Source: Thalassotalea_A litorea | GTDB taxonomy: Bacteria; Pseudomonadota; Gammaproteobacteria; Enterobacterales; Alteromonadaceae | Direction: 5' to 3' | NCBI RefSeq assembly: GCF_043642205.1 | Contig: NZ_JBHZSG010000010.1 | Location: 41,169 to 105,168 of the forward strand | DNA length: 64,000 nt | Shown here: piece after piece, positions 27,186 through 36,817 of the stretch | Layout: every line of letters begins with the position of its first letter | Numbering within the stretch: position 1 is the stretch's first letter | Translations under genes and position numbers: made by a program | Notes under the pieces: generated by a model | The model's database searches: none | The model's input: only the letters and a program-made list of their open reading frames with translations | What the model was told of the DNA's origin: nothing

Positions 27186-29681
27186 TCACGCTTTGACAAT
27201 TTTAACGGCACACTTCTTAAAATCCGTTTGCTTGGAAAGAGGATCCGTGGCATCTAAAGTGATCTTGTTTATCAGCCGGCTGGCGTCAAACCACGGCATA
27301 AACACCAACCCTTTAGGGGGTTTATTTCTGCCTCTGGTTTCAAGACGAGTCAATAATTCTCCCCGTCTTGATATGATCTTGACCCGCTCACCGCGACGAA
27401 TATTTCGTTTTTTCGCATCATCCGGATGCATGTATAGCAAGGCATCGGGGATCGCACGATATAGTTCAGGCACCCGTTGAGTCATCGAACCACTGTGCCA
27501 ATGTTCGAGTACGCGCCCAGTGGATAGCCACAAATCGTACTCATCATCGGGCGATTCCGCCGCTGGCTCATAAGGCAGGGCGAAGATGATTGCCCGGTCA
27601 TCAGGGTGGCCATAAAACTGCCAGTCTTTCCCGGATTCGACATAGGGATCAGACCCTTCTTTAAAGCGGCGAAGGGTTTCTTTACCATCGACGACAGGCC
27701 AACGTAAACCGCGTTCCTGGTGATAGACATCGTAAGGCGCCAGATCATGGGCGTGACCGCGACCAAACTCGGCATACTCTTCGAACAGACCTTTTTGCAG
27801 ATAAAAGCCAAAATGACGGGCATCATCATTAAGCTGATCATCTGCCACTTCCGACAATGGATATTTATCCACCTGACCATTCTTAAATAACACCTCATAT
27901 AAGGTTTTACCCTGGTAATCCCCCTGGGCAATGAGCTCTTTAGGCCAGACCTCTTCAACCTTGAAACGCTTACTGAATTCAACCAATTGCCATAGATCGG
28001 AGTAACAACCTTCTGGCGGTGGTACCTGTTGATACCAGGCCTGGGTACGACGTTCCGCATTCCCATAAACGCCTTCTTTTTCTACCCACATGGCCGTTGG
28101 TAGAATGAGGTCTGCTGCTTGTGCTGTCACTGTTGGATAGACATCGGATACCACGATAAAGTTTTCCGGATTGCGATAACCCGGGTAACCTTCTTCATTG
28201 ATATTGGCCGCCGCCTGCATGTTGTTGTTACATTGGACCCAGTAAAAATTCAGTTTGCCGTCTTTTAACATGCGATTTTGCAATACCGCGTGATAACCGG
28301 GGACTGGGTTGATGGTATCTTTGGGTAATTTCCATATTTTCTCAGCTTTGGCTCGATGTTCTGGTTTGTTAACAACCATATCTGCGGGCAAACGATGAGC
28401 AAAAGTTCCAACCTCGCGAGCCGTTCCGCAGGCCGATGGTTGGCCGGTCAGGGAAAATGGGCTATTGCCCGGGGTGGAAATTTTACCGGTTAACAGATGA
28501 ATGTTATAAACCAGATTGTTAGCCCACACACCGCGAGTATGCTGGTTAAAGCCCATGGTCCAAAACGAGGTGACTTTGACATCCGGATCGGCATACATTT
28601 TTGCCAGTTCGATCAATTTCTTCTTACCGACTCCCGATAATTCAGATACATAGTCCAGAGTATATTTACTGACGAATTTAGCATACTGCTCGAAATCAAT
28701 TTCAACCGAATCCCCTGCGGTTTCATCGTTGTGCTTGGCTGCTTTTTCTAATGAGTTTTCCGGGCGCAGCCCATAGCCAATGTCGGTAGTTCCGAGTCTG
28801 AAATTGGTATGTTTATTGACGAAATCGTGATTAACTTTATCGTTTTCAATGATGTAATTGGCAATGTAATTTAGGATAGCCAAATCGGTTTGCGGGGTGA
28901 AAATCATGCCGTTATCGGCCAAATCAAAGCTACGGTGGGTAAACGTTGAAAGCACCGCAACCTTAACGTGGGGAGCGCTCAAACGTCTGTCAGTCACCCG
29001 AGTCCATAATATTGGGTGCATTTCCGCCATATTGGAACCCCACAATACGAATGCATCTGCGGCTTCTATATCATCATAACATCCCATCGGTTCATCAATA
29101 CCAAAGGTACGCATAAAGCCGACCACGGCAGATGCCATGCAGTGTCTGGCATTGGGGTCGATGTTGTTACTACGGAATCCGGCTTTAATTAATTTCACTG
29201 CCGCATAGCCTTCGTGAACGGTCCATTGTCCAGAGCCAAACATACCAACCGCTTCCGGACCTTTTTCGTTAAGGGCTTTTTTGGCTTTCTCGGCCATGAT
29301 GTCGAACGCCTGATCCCAGCTGATTTCGGCAAATTCGCCATTTTTGTCGTATTCGCCATTACTCATGCGCAGTAAGGGTTTCGTTAGCCTGTCCTTGCCG
29401 TACATGATTTTTGATAAAAAATAGCCTTTAATGCAGTTCAGGCCTTTATTAACTGGCGATTTTATATCGCCATGGGTAGCAACTACCTTACCATCCAGTG
29501 TCGCGACGTTGACACTGCAACCCGTTCCGCAGAAGCGGCAGGGCGCTTTATCCCATTTAAGCTTAGTGATGTCTTTGGCGGTGATTAAATTGGATGCGCT
29601 AGCTGGAATACTTAAGCCAGCTGCGGTTGCTGCAGCTGCAATGGCATTGGCTTTGATAAACGCACGGCGATCTAGTTTCAT
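27186..29681 (-). CDS. napA: Periplasmic nitrate reductase catalytic subunit NapA
   Basis: An 831-residue molybdoenzyme that reduces nitrate to nitrite in the periplasm. It has a Tat signal (DRRAFIK at residues ~4-10), the 4Fe-4S motif CRFCGTGCSV with the fourth cysteine in NCIKGY, and the molybdenum-ligand cysteine in NARHCMASA near residue 175. Bis-MGD cofactor comes from MoaA and MobA encoded nearby. NapD is expected to guide the Tat signal. Length matches the family (~830). Confidence 0.97.
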   Translation of the reverse strand: MKLDRRAFIKANAIAAAATAAGLSIPASASNLITAKDITKLKWDKAPCRFCGTGCSVNVATLDGKVVATHGDIKSPVNKGLNCIKGYFLSKIMYGKDRLTKPLLRMSNGEYDKNGEFAEISWDQAFDIMAEKAKKALNEKGPEAVGMFGSGQWTVHEGYAAVKLIKAGFRSNNIDPNARHCMASAVVGFMRTFGIDEPMGCYDDIEAADAFVLWGSNMAEMHPILWTRVTDRRLSAPHVKVAVLSTFTHRSFDLADNGMIFTPQTDLAILNYIANYIIENDKVNHDFVNKHTNFRLGTTDIGYGLRPENSLEKAAKHNDETAGDSVEIDFEQYAKFVSKYTLDYVSELSGVGKKKLIELAKMYADPDVKVTSFWTMGFNQHTRGVWANNLVYNIHLLTGKISTPGNSPFSLTGQPSACGTAREVGTFAHRLPADMVVNKPEHRAKAEKIWKLPKDTINPVPGYHAVLQNRMLKDGKLNFYWVQCNNNMQAAANINEEGYPGYRNPENFIVVSDVYPTVTAQAADLILPTAMWVEKEGVYGNAERRTQAWYQQVPPPEGCYSDLWQLVEFSKRFKVEEVWPKELIAQGDYQGKTLYEVLFKNGQVDKYPLSEVADDQLNDDARHFGFYLQKGLFEEYAEFGRGHAHDLAPYDVYHQERGLRWPVVDGKETLRRFKEGSDPYVESGKDWQFYGHPDDRAIIFALPYEPAAESPDDEYDLWLSTGRVLEHWHSGSMTQRVPELYRAIPDALLYMHPDDAKKRNIRRGERVKIISRRGELLTRLETRGRNKPPKGLVFMPWFDASRLINKITLDATDPLSKQTDFKKCAVKIVKA

Positions 29682-29695
29682 AGGGTTATTCTCCG

Positions 29696-29947
29696 CTACT
29701 CGCTGGTATATTGGTGATAGACAGGTGCAAGGGAAAGCACTCCTTGCAGGTCTTTGAGTACATCCATATCTCTGGCAATTTGATTGTGAGTACTTGCTTC
29801 TAATGTAAATACAATTTTTCCTGTCTCCGATTGAGCATGAACTTCGCCGCCTGGGAGGGTGGTTATATGCTGTTTTACATTGGCTAATTCTTGATGCAAG
29901 ACCTGGGCAACGAAGCTGGCGACGTGGTATTCATCAACGGATGGCAT
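29696..29947 (-). CDS. napD: NapA maturation chaperone NapD
   Basis: An 83-residue cytoplasmic chaperone that binds the NapA Tat signal. It begins MPSVDEYHVASF and contains the ferredoxin-like pattern with TLPGGEVHAQ and the GVLSLAPVYHQY end strand. ATG at 29947 is supported by AGGAG seven bases ahead; a longer upstream frame overlaps napF and is not coding. It overlaps napF by 14 bases. Confidence 0.9.
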   Translation of the reverse strand: MPSVDEYHVASFVAQVLHQELANVKQHITTLPGGEVHAQSETGKIVFTLEASTHNQIARDMDVLKDLQGVLSLAPVYHQYTSE

Positions 29948-30449
29948 AGTCCTGCTCCTGAGTATTGATAAGTTCGGTGGATTGATTGGGACAAACACTG
30001 ATACAGGCACCGCATTGATTGCAGGCTTGTTGGTCAACTTCCGGTGTGGGAATCGACGTAAGATATTTGAATGAAATTGCTTGTTGGTCACAACTATCGG
30101 CACAGCTTTGACAAAAAATCTGCTGTTTAGCCAGGCAGGTTTGTTTGATATTCAACATCCCTGAGAATGGCGCTTCATCGCGCGCTCTAAATAAAGGCTC
30201 CGGGCACGTATCTACGCAGACACCGCAAAATGTGCATTCATCTTTTGTAAAGTTTAAATAAGGGAGGCCGTCCGCATCGAGTTCAATAATGTGCGTTTCA
30301 CAAACATCCACACAAGCATGACACTGACTGCAGTGCGCGGCAAAGTGCTTTTCACCGATAATAAAGGGTAAACGAAAATGGGTTACAGCGTTGCGGGTTT
30401 GGGCTCGAAAAAACCTCCGCCGTGATAAATCTACCTGACGCAATGTCAC
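29934..30449 (-). CDS. napF: Ferredoxin-type protein NapF
   Basis: A 171-residue iron-sulfur protein. Four cysteine groups are visible: CSQCHACVDVC, CTFCGVCVDTC, CQSCADSC and CNQCGACISVC, room for up to four 4Fe-4S clusters. An N-terminal RRRFFRAQ stretch is typical of NapF. It works in the cytoplasm on NapA cluster insertion or maturation. The gene stops inside napD. Confidence 0.93.
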   Translation of the reverse strand: MTLRQVDLSRRRFFRAQTRNAVTHFRLPFIIGEKHFAAHCSQCHACVDVCETHIIELDADGLPYLNFTKDECTFCGVCVDTCPEPLFRARDEAPFSGMLNIKQTCLAKQQIFCQSCADSCDQQAISFKYLTSIPTPEVDQQACNQCGACISVCPNQSTELINTQEQDYAIR

Positions 30450-30451
30450 CG

Positions 30452-30646
30452 CTAATGTCCCCCTGGAGGACCGTAAATGATTTGCATCATCCAGATGAAA
30501 AAGCCATAACTGCCAACGATAACCACAGCCAATATGGGGGCAAGAAATATCGTCAGGAACAGAAACGTATTTCGTTCCCGAGATTTTTCTTCTCGGGCAT
30601 CCAATGCAGGATTTTCATCATGATCTAAGGTTTTTGGATCTGACAT
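30452..30646 (-). CDS. napE: Nap small membrane protein NapE
   Basis: A 64-residue protein with one membrane helix (FLFLTIFLAPILAVVIVGSY) and a FFIWMMQ tail, matching NapE of napEDABC-type operons. Its role is not settled. GTG at 30658 is an in-frame alternative start; neither has a strong ribosome site. The GTGAG bases before the ATG at 30646 may serve. First gene of the nap operon, two bases before napF. No clear FNR or NarP site was seen upstream. Confidence 0.85.
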   Translation of the reverse strand: MSDPKTLDHDENPALDAREEKSRERNTFLFLTIFLAPILAVVIVGSYGFFIWMMQIIYGPPGGH

Positions 30647-30708
30647 AAAATTGCTCACAACTTTAGTTAGGCGTTTTAAACTCAGGCGTTTAAGGCTTTT
30701 ATTCAGTA

Positions 30709-30731
30709 AAACCCCAAAACATGTGGGGTTT
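30709..30731. terminator. Perfect hairpin between napE and tmcA
   Basis: AAACCCCA (30709-30716), loop AAACATG, TGGGGTTT (30724-30731). It lies 51 bases upstream of the GTG of napE in the gap between divergent genes. As both genes read away from it, it cannot end their transcripts; it may sit in the nap leader or insulate the two promoters. Confidence 0.6.
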
Positions 30732-30886
30732 CCTATCTTAAAGTTAGCAGAGGAACGGGAAATTGGCAGTACTGGTAAATTATCCGTGAAGTTTTCGACG
30801 TCAAACTAGCGCGAGAGCCATTGCATTTCCTATAAACAATTCTGTTAGACTATAGCTTTACAATTAACAGGTTACCGATTGGGTTA

Positions 30887-33442
30887 ATGACAGCGCAGGA
30901 TTTTCAATGGTTAAATTGGTCTGGGCAACAGGCAAGACATTTGCTTTGCATTGACGTGTCAGAGCGAACTCCTGTGTTGTTGAGTGAGTTATTGCACGCC
31001 CAGCTTCGTTATTATTTTCGTGCCCAGAATCAGACATACCAAACTCAGTTTAAACTCGAACCTGCCAATCTAAATACGGTAACCTATCAGCATGCTGCAA
31101 ATTCATCTGCGGTTCGAGGCATTGAAGGGTGTCAAAAACAAGACACAATAGCGTCACTTTTTCGCAATATTGCCACTGGCAACGACGGAATGGGGCAGCA
31201 AAACAGCGTCGATACACCGCCGTTTTTTTCTACGACAGCCACATTTGGGCAACAGTATCGGGCGCAATTAGGCGGTGAAAATCGTCTGGTATTGGCGGAT
31301 ATGCGTCAATCTTTTAATCCTGATGTAATTGCCGCTCTGGCCGGTACAGTGATCGGCGGTGGGGTGATGATTGTCTTTGTGAGCCAGCAGCAAACGCCAT
31401 CGAATGTCCTGCGACACTTTATTCAGGGGTTTAAGCGTTACAACAGCTGCCATTATGTCAATGTCAGCCGCGAGGGGTTAGAACAAGACTGGCAGCAAAT
31501 AATTACCAACATCTTTAGTCGCAAAGAACCAACTGGGCAGAATGATACAGTCGGTTTACAAGGGCATGCCGCAAGGGATAAGACGAATTTTGATGCGATA
31601 AGTCCAAACAAAGAAAGCGAGATACACAACCCGCACGGCGCGGTAAACTCAGAACAACATCAGACCATTGAAGATATCATTAAGGTCGCAACCGGACGTC
31701 GGGATCGTCCTTTGGTGATCACTGCAGATCGCGGGCGTGGCAAAACCACATCGTTGGCATTAGCGAGTATTCAGTTATTGCAACAACGCCCATCACCGAT
31801 AACGATAATTATTACTGCGCCAACACCTGCAGCGGTAAAAACCTATTTTCGCCATTTACAACAATGTCCGCTTGAGATCTCGATTCATGCTCTGGTGGCG
31901 GAGTATCGCCAACATAAGATCTGTTTTGTGCCAGTCGATGAGCTTATAGAAAATCCGAGGCAATGCCAGCTGCTTTTGATTGATGAAGCGGCTGGTATTC
32001 CAATCGCGCAATTACAGCGCCTGAGCGAGTGTTATCATCGTCTGGTATTCTCTTCCACGGTGCATGGCTATGAAGGGGCTGGCAGAGGTTTTACCCATAA
32101 GTTTCTGACCTATCTGCATCAAACCTATACCAACAGCCGTCAATTGCACCTGAATTCACCGGTGCGTTGGTCGCAACAAGATGAAGTAGAACCATTATTG
32201 TTTGAACGCTTTTTCTTAAATGCAGGCCTACCCATATTGCCGGCACAATATAGGGAACACGAATCCTTAAACATTTCATCAAGCCCGGACGGTTCAAAAT
32301 TTACCTTTGAAGCAGGTGACCTGATGACACCGTCCACGGTGACTGGCACGATACGTTATCAATGGTTACAGGGTAAGGAATTGTTAGAACGTGAGGAGAT
32401 ATTTGCCCAGGCGTTCGCGATGTTAGTTGCAGCTCATTATCAGACCAAACCTTCCGACCTTAAGCTGCTGCTAGATGAAGAGTCTGTATTTTTGGGGTTG
32501 CAGTTTATGGATGTGACGAGTGAATCGGGTGCGCGTCAGGGTGAGACGCTATTGTCCGGGGTTGCGTTGATAATGATTGAAGGTGACTTGTCTACAGAGC
32601 TGATTGACAAGGTTAACCTGGGACAGCGGCGGATCCCCGGGCAATTTACGCCGCAGTCATTAATGACTCAGGCAAACGTTGATTGGGCATTTGATTTTCG
32701 TTATGCCCGCGTTGTGCGCATTGCCGTTCATCCTGATTTGCAAGGTCATGGCCTGGGCAATCAGTTAATTCGTGCCTGTGAAAGCTTTGCAACTGACAAA
32801 CAGCTCGATTGTTTGTCCACAAGTTTTGGCGTCAACCAATCCTTGTTTCACTTTTGGCATCAGGCTAACTTTAAGGTTGCGCGCCTGGGCTTTACTCGTG
32901 ATAAGGCAAGTGGCGAGTTTTCAATCCTGATGCTAAAGCCGTTGCATGATAATGTTGCCGACAAGGTCATTGCCCTTGAGGCGCAATGGCGCAGTGAATG
33001 GGCGATTTTTTTGCCAGATGAACATCGAGAGTTGTCTTCATCGTTGGTGGCGTTGTTGTTATCGGCGACCACTGTCGACACGCAACGCGTTGCTACCGAA
33101 CAATTAACGTCGCTCGGGGCGCAGGATATTGTTGTGATCGAGCATTTCATTCAGGGGACACGGCAACTTAGCAGTTGTATGCCGGCGCTGCAGCGATTAT
33201 TAATGAGCCTGGCAAAAGCTGACTATAGTTATGTAAAACGTGTTGAGTTAGACGCTTGCTACGACGGCTCCCCTCTGGCGTTATTAGTGGGTAAGGTATT
33301 ACAAAAACAGAGCTTCTTGCAATTAGCAAAACGTAGTGGCTTAAGTGGTCAAAAAGCCGTAGTTACACAATTAAAAACGGCGTGCAAGGCACTTTTACAG
33401 GCTAGGAGTTTGCAAGCTAGGAATCGCAACAACCTTGGCTGA
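30887..33442 (+). CDS. tmcA: tRNA(Met) cytidine acetyltransferase
   Basis: An 851-residue enzyme that makes N4-acetylcytidine at the wobble base of elongator tRNA-Met with acetyl-CoA and ATP. An N-terminal DUF1726 region is followed by a helicase-like ATPase module with Walker A DRGRGKTT near residue 280 and DEAAGIP near 365. A GNAT acetyltransferase domain follows (VRIAVHPDLQGHGLGNQLI near 610), then a tRNA-binding tail. The full family length is present. The acetyltransferase part is preceded by a region, ~195-265, that is longer and less conserved than in E. coli. Confidence 0.95.
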   Translation: MTAQDFQWLNWSGQQARHLLCIDVSERTPVLLSELLHAQLRYYFRAQNQTYQTQFKLEPANLNTVTYQHAANSSAVRGIEGCQKQDTIASLFRNIATGNDGMGQQNSVDTPPFFSTTATFGQQYRAQLGGENRLVLADMRQSFNPDVIAALAGTVIGGGVMIVFVSQQQTPSNVLRHFIQGFKRYNSCHYVNVSREGLEQDWQQIITNIFSRKEPTGQNDTVGLQGHAARDKTNFDAISPNKESEIHNPHGAVNSEQHQTIEDIIKVATGRRDRPLVITADRGRGKTTSLALASIQLLQQRPSPITIIITAPTPAAVKTYFRHLQQCPLEISIHALVAEYRQHKICFVPVDELIENPRQCQLLLIDEAAGIPIAQLQRLSECYHRLVFSSTVHGYEGAGRGFTHKFLTYLHQTYTNSRQLHLNSPVRWSQQDEVEPLLFERFFLNAGLPILPAQYREHESLNISSSPDGSKFTFEAGDLMTPSTVTGTIRYQWLQGKELLEREEIFAQAFAMLVAAHYQTKPSDLKLLLDEESVFLGLQFMDVTSESGARQGETLLSGVALIMIEGDLSTELIDKVNLGQRRIPGQFTPQSLMTQANVDWAFDFRYARVVRIAVHPDLQGHGLGNQLIRACESFATDKQLDCLSTSFGVNQSLFHFWHQANFKVARLGFTRDKASGEFSILMLKPLHDNVADKVIALEAQWRSEWAIFLPDEHRELSSSLVALLLSATTVDTQRVATEQLTSLGAQDIVVIEHFIQGTRQLSSCMPALQRLLMSLAKADYSYVKRVELDACYDGSPLALLVGKVLQKQSFLQLAKRSGLSGQKAVVTQLKTACKALLQARSLQARNRNNLG

Positions 33443-33563
33443 ATAGGCGATAGTTGGTTTCGTTGTCATCTGTTTATCTTAAGAGCTAAAGTCGAAAAAA
33501 TGCGCCTATCAGACTAAGCGTAGCCATCATACCAACAACGCCAAGGGGTTAAACGGGATATCA

Positions 33564-34445
33564 GTGATCGAAGTCAGGCAATTATCGAAACATTACCAAG
33601 ATGTCAAAGCCGTAGACGACGTCAGTTTTACAGTCCAACAAGGCCACTGTTTCGGTTTGCTGGGGCCAAATGGGGCTGGAAAAACCACCACCATTGAAAT
33701 CATGGAAGGGATCTTGAAACCCACATCAGGCTCCGTGGATTTTCTCGATGTTGCGCCTCAGGATGTTTCTCAGCACATTGGTATTCAGTTTCAACATACT
33801 GCGTTACAGGATTATTTGACAGTAAAAGAAACTCTGACCCTGTTTAAAGCTTTTTACCAGCGTGGCGTTGATATTGAAACGCTGGTGCAATGGTGCGATT
33901 TAGAAGAGATTATTGACCGCGACAACCGTTTGTTGTCGGGTGGCCAAAGGCAGCGTTTACTGTTGGCTCTGGCATTGATAAACGATCCGCAGATTGTATT
34001 TCTTGATGAGCCAACCACAGGTTTGGATCCGCAATCGAGACGGCATTTTTGGCAGCTCATCGATAATATCAAGGTACAAGGAAAAACCGTTATTCTTACC
34101 ACCCACTATATGGATGAAGCCCAACAACTGTGTGATCAAATTGTGATCATGGATCACGGTAAAATCATTGAGCAGGGCTCTCCAAAAGAGCTATTGGATA
34201 AGCATTTTAAACAGGTGTTTTTGACCCTGCCAGCAGATAATGTCAAACCTGAAGCAGTAGCTCAATTATTTGACGGCGCGCAATGCCAACAAGTATCAGA
34301 GCGGATTGAAATCGCCACATCTCATGTTGAAAATACAGTAAAACAATTAATCGCAGCACATGTGCCATTAACCGGATTGCACATTAAATCTGCTAATCTG
34401 GATGATTTATTTTTAAAACTTACCGGCCACAGCCTGCGGGGATAA
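33564..34445 (+). CDS. ABC-2 type exporter ATP-binding protein
   Basis: A 293-residue ATPase with Walker A GPNGAGKT near residue 37, signature LSGGQRQRLLLALAL near 130 and Walker B IVFLDEPTTGLDP. The remainder (~220-293) matches the C-terminal extension of drug or polysaccharide exporters of the CcmA/NatA kind. It starts with GTG. The permease gene begins three bases after its stop. Substrate unknown; antibiotic or lipid export is typical. Confidence 0.9.
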   Translation: MIEVRQLSKHYQDVKAVDDVSFTVQQGHCFGLLGPNGAGKTTTIEIMEGILKPTSGSVDFLDVAPQDVSQHIGIQFQHTALQDYLTVKETLTLFKAFYQRGVDIETLVQWCDLEEIIDRDNRLLSGGQRQRLLLALALINDPQIVFLDEPTTGLDPQSRRHFWQLIDNIKVQGKTVILTTHYMDEAQQLCDQIVIMDHGKIIEQGSPKELLDKHFKQVFLTLPADNVKPEAVAQLFDGAQCQQVSERIEIATSHVENTVKQLIAAHVPLTGLHIKSANLDDLFLKLTGHSLRG

Positions 34446-34448
34446 CGT

Positions 34449-35456
34449 ATGTTCAATATGCAACGATTTTGGGCTGTGGTTAAAGCGAGAAACCTGGAGT
34501 TTTTTCGCGATAAATCTTCGCTAGGCTGGAATCTGCTGTTTCCGGTGTTGTTACTGGTGATCTTTGCGATGGTCTTCTCCGGCGATGGCCGCGCCGTTTA
34601 CAAAGTTGGGGTGTTAGATAAAAACCCTAAGACAATGTCATTCTTGCATACTCGCTATATTGACTTTATTGACTATCAAAACCTGAACAAAGCGAAAATT
34701 AAGTTGCAACAACATGAAATCGATTTAATCATCGATCAGAGCAACGCTGAGTATTGGGTTAATGAAGAATCTCCCAAAGGCTATCTGGTTGAGAAAATGT
34801 TTCTCAGCGAGGCGCAGCAATTTCAGCGACAAATGATACAGGGCAGGGCCATTCGTTATATCGACTGGGTGTTACCCGGTATTCTTGGCATGAATATCAT
34901 GTTTTCATGTTTGTTTGGGGTGGGCTATGTCATTGTCAGATATCGTAAAAACTCGGTTCTCAAACGCTTAAAGGCAACGCCGTTATCGGCTCTGGAATTT
35001 GTAGCCGCGCAGTTAACCTCAAGACTGTTTATTGTCTTGTCTATGGCGACCATCGTTTATGTTGGATGCGATCTGGTTTTTGATTTTTACATGCTTGGTA
35101 GCTATGTCGATTTGTTTCTCATCGCTGTATTAGGGGCGATGAGTCTGATTTCTCTGGGGTTGGTGATATCAACGCGAAGCAAAAGTGAAGAGTTGGTGGG
35201 CGGGTTATTAAATATGGCAACCTGGCCAATGATGCTGTTATCTGGTGTGTGGTTTTCGTTAGAAGGCGCGCCTCAGATTGTAAAGACTATTGCTGCAGTA
35301 TTTCCGTTGACTCATTTGGTTTCTGCAGGACGAAAAATCATTACCGAAGGGGCGACATTAATGGATATTCAAATGGAAATTTGGACCATGATGGGGATGA
35401 CGGTGGTGTTTTTACTCTTAAGCGCGTACTTGTTTAGCTGGGATGGTGATCGTTAG
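34449..35456 (+). CDS. ABC-2 type exporter permease
   Basis: A 335-residue inner-membrane protein with one N-terminal hydrophobic segment (WNLLFPVLLLVIFAMVF), a periplasmic loop of about 110 residues and five further helices. The WPMMLLSGVWFSLEGAP stretch is typical of ABC-2 permeases. It pairs with the ATPase gene three bases upstream. A perfect hairpin TGGTGAT/ATCACCA with a seven-base loop (35444-35464) encloses its stop codon. Confidence 0.88.
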   Translation: MFNMQRFWAVVKARNLEFFRDKSSLGWNLLFPVLLLVIFAMVFSGDGRAVYKVGVLDKNPKTMSFLHTRYIDFIDYQNLNKAKIKLQQHEIDLIIDQSNAEYWVNEESPKGYLVEKMFLSEAQQFQRQMIQGRAIRYIDWVLPGILGMNIMFSCLFGVGYVIVRYRKNSVLKRLKATPLSALEFVAAQLTSRLFIVLSMATIVYVGCDLVFDFYMLGSYVDLFLIAVLGAMSLISLGLVISTRSKSEELVGGLLNMATWPMMLLSGVWFSLEGAPQIVKTIAAVFPLTHLVSAGRKIITEGATLMDIQMEIWTMMGMTVVFLLLSAYLFSWDGDR

Positions 35457-35464
35457 TATCACCA
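35444..35464 (+). terminator. Hairpin enclosing the permease stop codon
   Basis: TGGTGAT (35444-35450), loop CGTTAGT, ATCACCA (35458-35464). The TAG stop lies in the loop. There is no T run. It sits in the 28-base gap to the convergent fabH-like gene and resembles the single hairpins found at other stop codons in this window. Confidence 0.45.
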
Positions 35465-35484
35465 CCCCTAATTCTGCAAAAAGA

Positions 35485-36561
35485 CTATTCAGCCTTACTC
35501 AGACAGTGCTCAATCGAAACGCTTAACAGTGCTTTGGCATTGTGGGCATCCTGCTCCTGTTGCACATATTCACGACTAGGGGTGACTTTGCTTCCCCATT
35601 TGATGTAAGCCGCTCCCCAGGTTAAACCGGCGCCAAATGCCGCGCTCATGATGTTATCACCGGCTTTTACTTTACCTTGCTCTAAGGCTTCACATAAGGC
35701 AATCGGTACGGTTGCCGCCGACGTGTTTCCATACTTTTGAATATTGACCATGACTTGATCGTCGCGCAATTTCAGCTTGCTTTGTAAGGTTTCGATAATA
35801 CGAATGTTTGCCTGATGCGGAACCAACAAGTCGATATCGTCAACGCTCAGTCCGGTTTCCTGCATTACGGTTTCCGTTGCCTGACCCATACCGCGTACAG
35901 CACGTTTAAATATATCCTGACCCTGGAATGAAATATCGAGTGCTGACGGCGGATCCACATATCGGTTCATATCCGTGCCGAAATTATTAATGGATAAAAT
36001 ATCCCGGGCATTGGAATCGCAGCCAAGTTTTGCATTCAGTAAGCCGCAAGGTTGGTCCGTGGCTTCCAGAATAACAGCGCCTGCGCCATCACCAAATAAC
36101 ACGGCGGTATCGCGCTTGGCCCAGTTAATAAACCAGCTCATACGTTCAGCACCGATAACCAGAGCTTTTTTGGCAGCTCCGAATCGAATTTGTGCCGTTG
36201 CATTCTGCAGGGCGTATAAAAATCCGGTACAGGCTGAGCTTAAATCAAAACACGCTGCATTATTCGAACCGAGAAGTTGTTGCACTCGGGACGCGGTATT
36301 AGGTACCAGAGTATCTGGGCAGGAGGTCGCGACAATGATCAAATCAATCTCATCTGCTTCAATGCCAGCGCTTGCTAACGCGTGTTTTGCCGCCAGCGTG
36401 GACATTTCTGCGGTATTGATATGGGAAATTCGACGCTCTTTTATTCCGGTGCGGCTACTGATCCATTCATCAGAGGTTTCGATAAAGGTGGCTAAATCGT
36501 CATTGGTTAGCGTGGCAGGTGGCGTATATTTACCCCAACCTGTGATTTCTGCATATTGCAT
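35485..36561 (-). CDS. 3-oxoacyl-ACP synthase III (FabH-like)
   Basis: A 358-residue thiolase-fold enzyme that joins an acyl-CoA to malonyl-ACP. The catalytic Cys is in DLSSACTGFLYAL near residue 115, His in PHQANIRI near 260 and Asn in YGNTSAAT near 290. The protein is about 35 residues longer than E. coli FabH at the C terminus. It stands alone, not in a fab cluster, so it may be a second copy with a specialised substrate rather than the main initiator of fatty acid synthesis. Confidence 0.88.
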   Translation of the reverse strand: MQYAEITGWGKYTPPATLTNDDLATFIETSDEWISSRTGIKERRISHINTAEMSTLAAKHALASAGIEADEIDLIIVATSCPDTLVPNTASRVQQLLGSNNAACFDLSSACTGFLYALQNATAQIRFGAAKKALVIGAERMSWFINWAKRDTAVLFGDGAGAVILEATDQPCGLLNAKLGCDSNARDILSINNFGTDMNRYVDPPSALDISFQGQDIFKRAVRGMGQATETVMQETGLSVDDIDLLVPHQANIRIIETLQSKLKLRDDQVMVNIQKYGNTSAATVPIALCEALEQGKVKAGDNIMSAAFGAGLTWGAAYIKWGSKVTPSREYVQQEQDAHNAKALLSVSIEHCLSKAE

Positions 36562-36719
36562 AACAACATCCTGGAAAGTACCTGAGTCCAGACATCAGGT
36601 AAACAAAACTACGAATAACTCGATAGTTTAATGACAAATGTCGACAAGTTAAAGGAATTAGTGAAGAAAGAAGAGGGTGGTTAATTCTGGATAGGGGGTT
36701 TGAAGCAGGTATCAAGGTG

Positions 36720-36817
36720 TCAGCGCGTTAGCTGTCGGCCGAAAATCTGAGTAGATCAGATTGTCTTTCTCGACGTCAGTCTGTCACCGAAAACAGAAGT
36801 AAACACCGTTTGCTTCT
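36720..36817 (-). repeat. Hairpin array 3' of the hemolysin III gene
   Basis: Read on the minus strand. A hairpin, AGAAG(C)AAAC-GGT-GTTT(A)CTTCT (36817-36795), begins on the last base of the stop codon. Then comes an 18-base block GGTGACAGACTGACGTCG (36788-36771), identical to module starts at 25779, 25877 and 26007. A second hairpin AATCTGA-TCTAC-TCAGATT (36762-36744) and a weak CAGC/GCTG stem follow. It is the third locus with this architecture. Confidence 0.8.

Noticed and set aside
30659..30886. FNR or NarP sites before napE
   Set aside because: I looked for TTGAT-N4-ATCAA and for paired NarP heptamers and found no convincing match.
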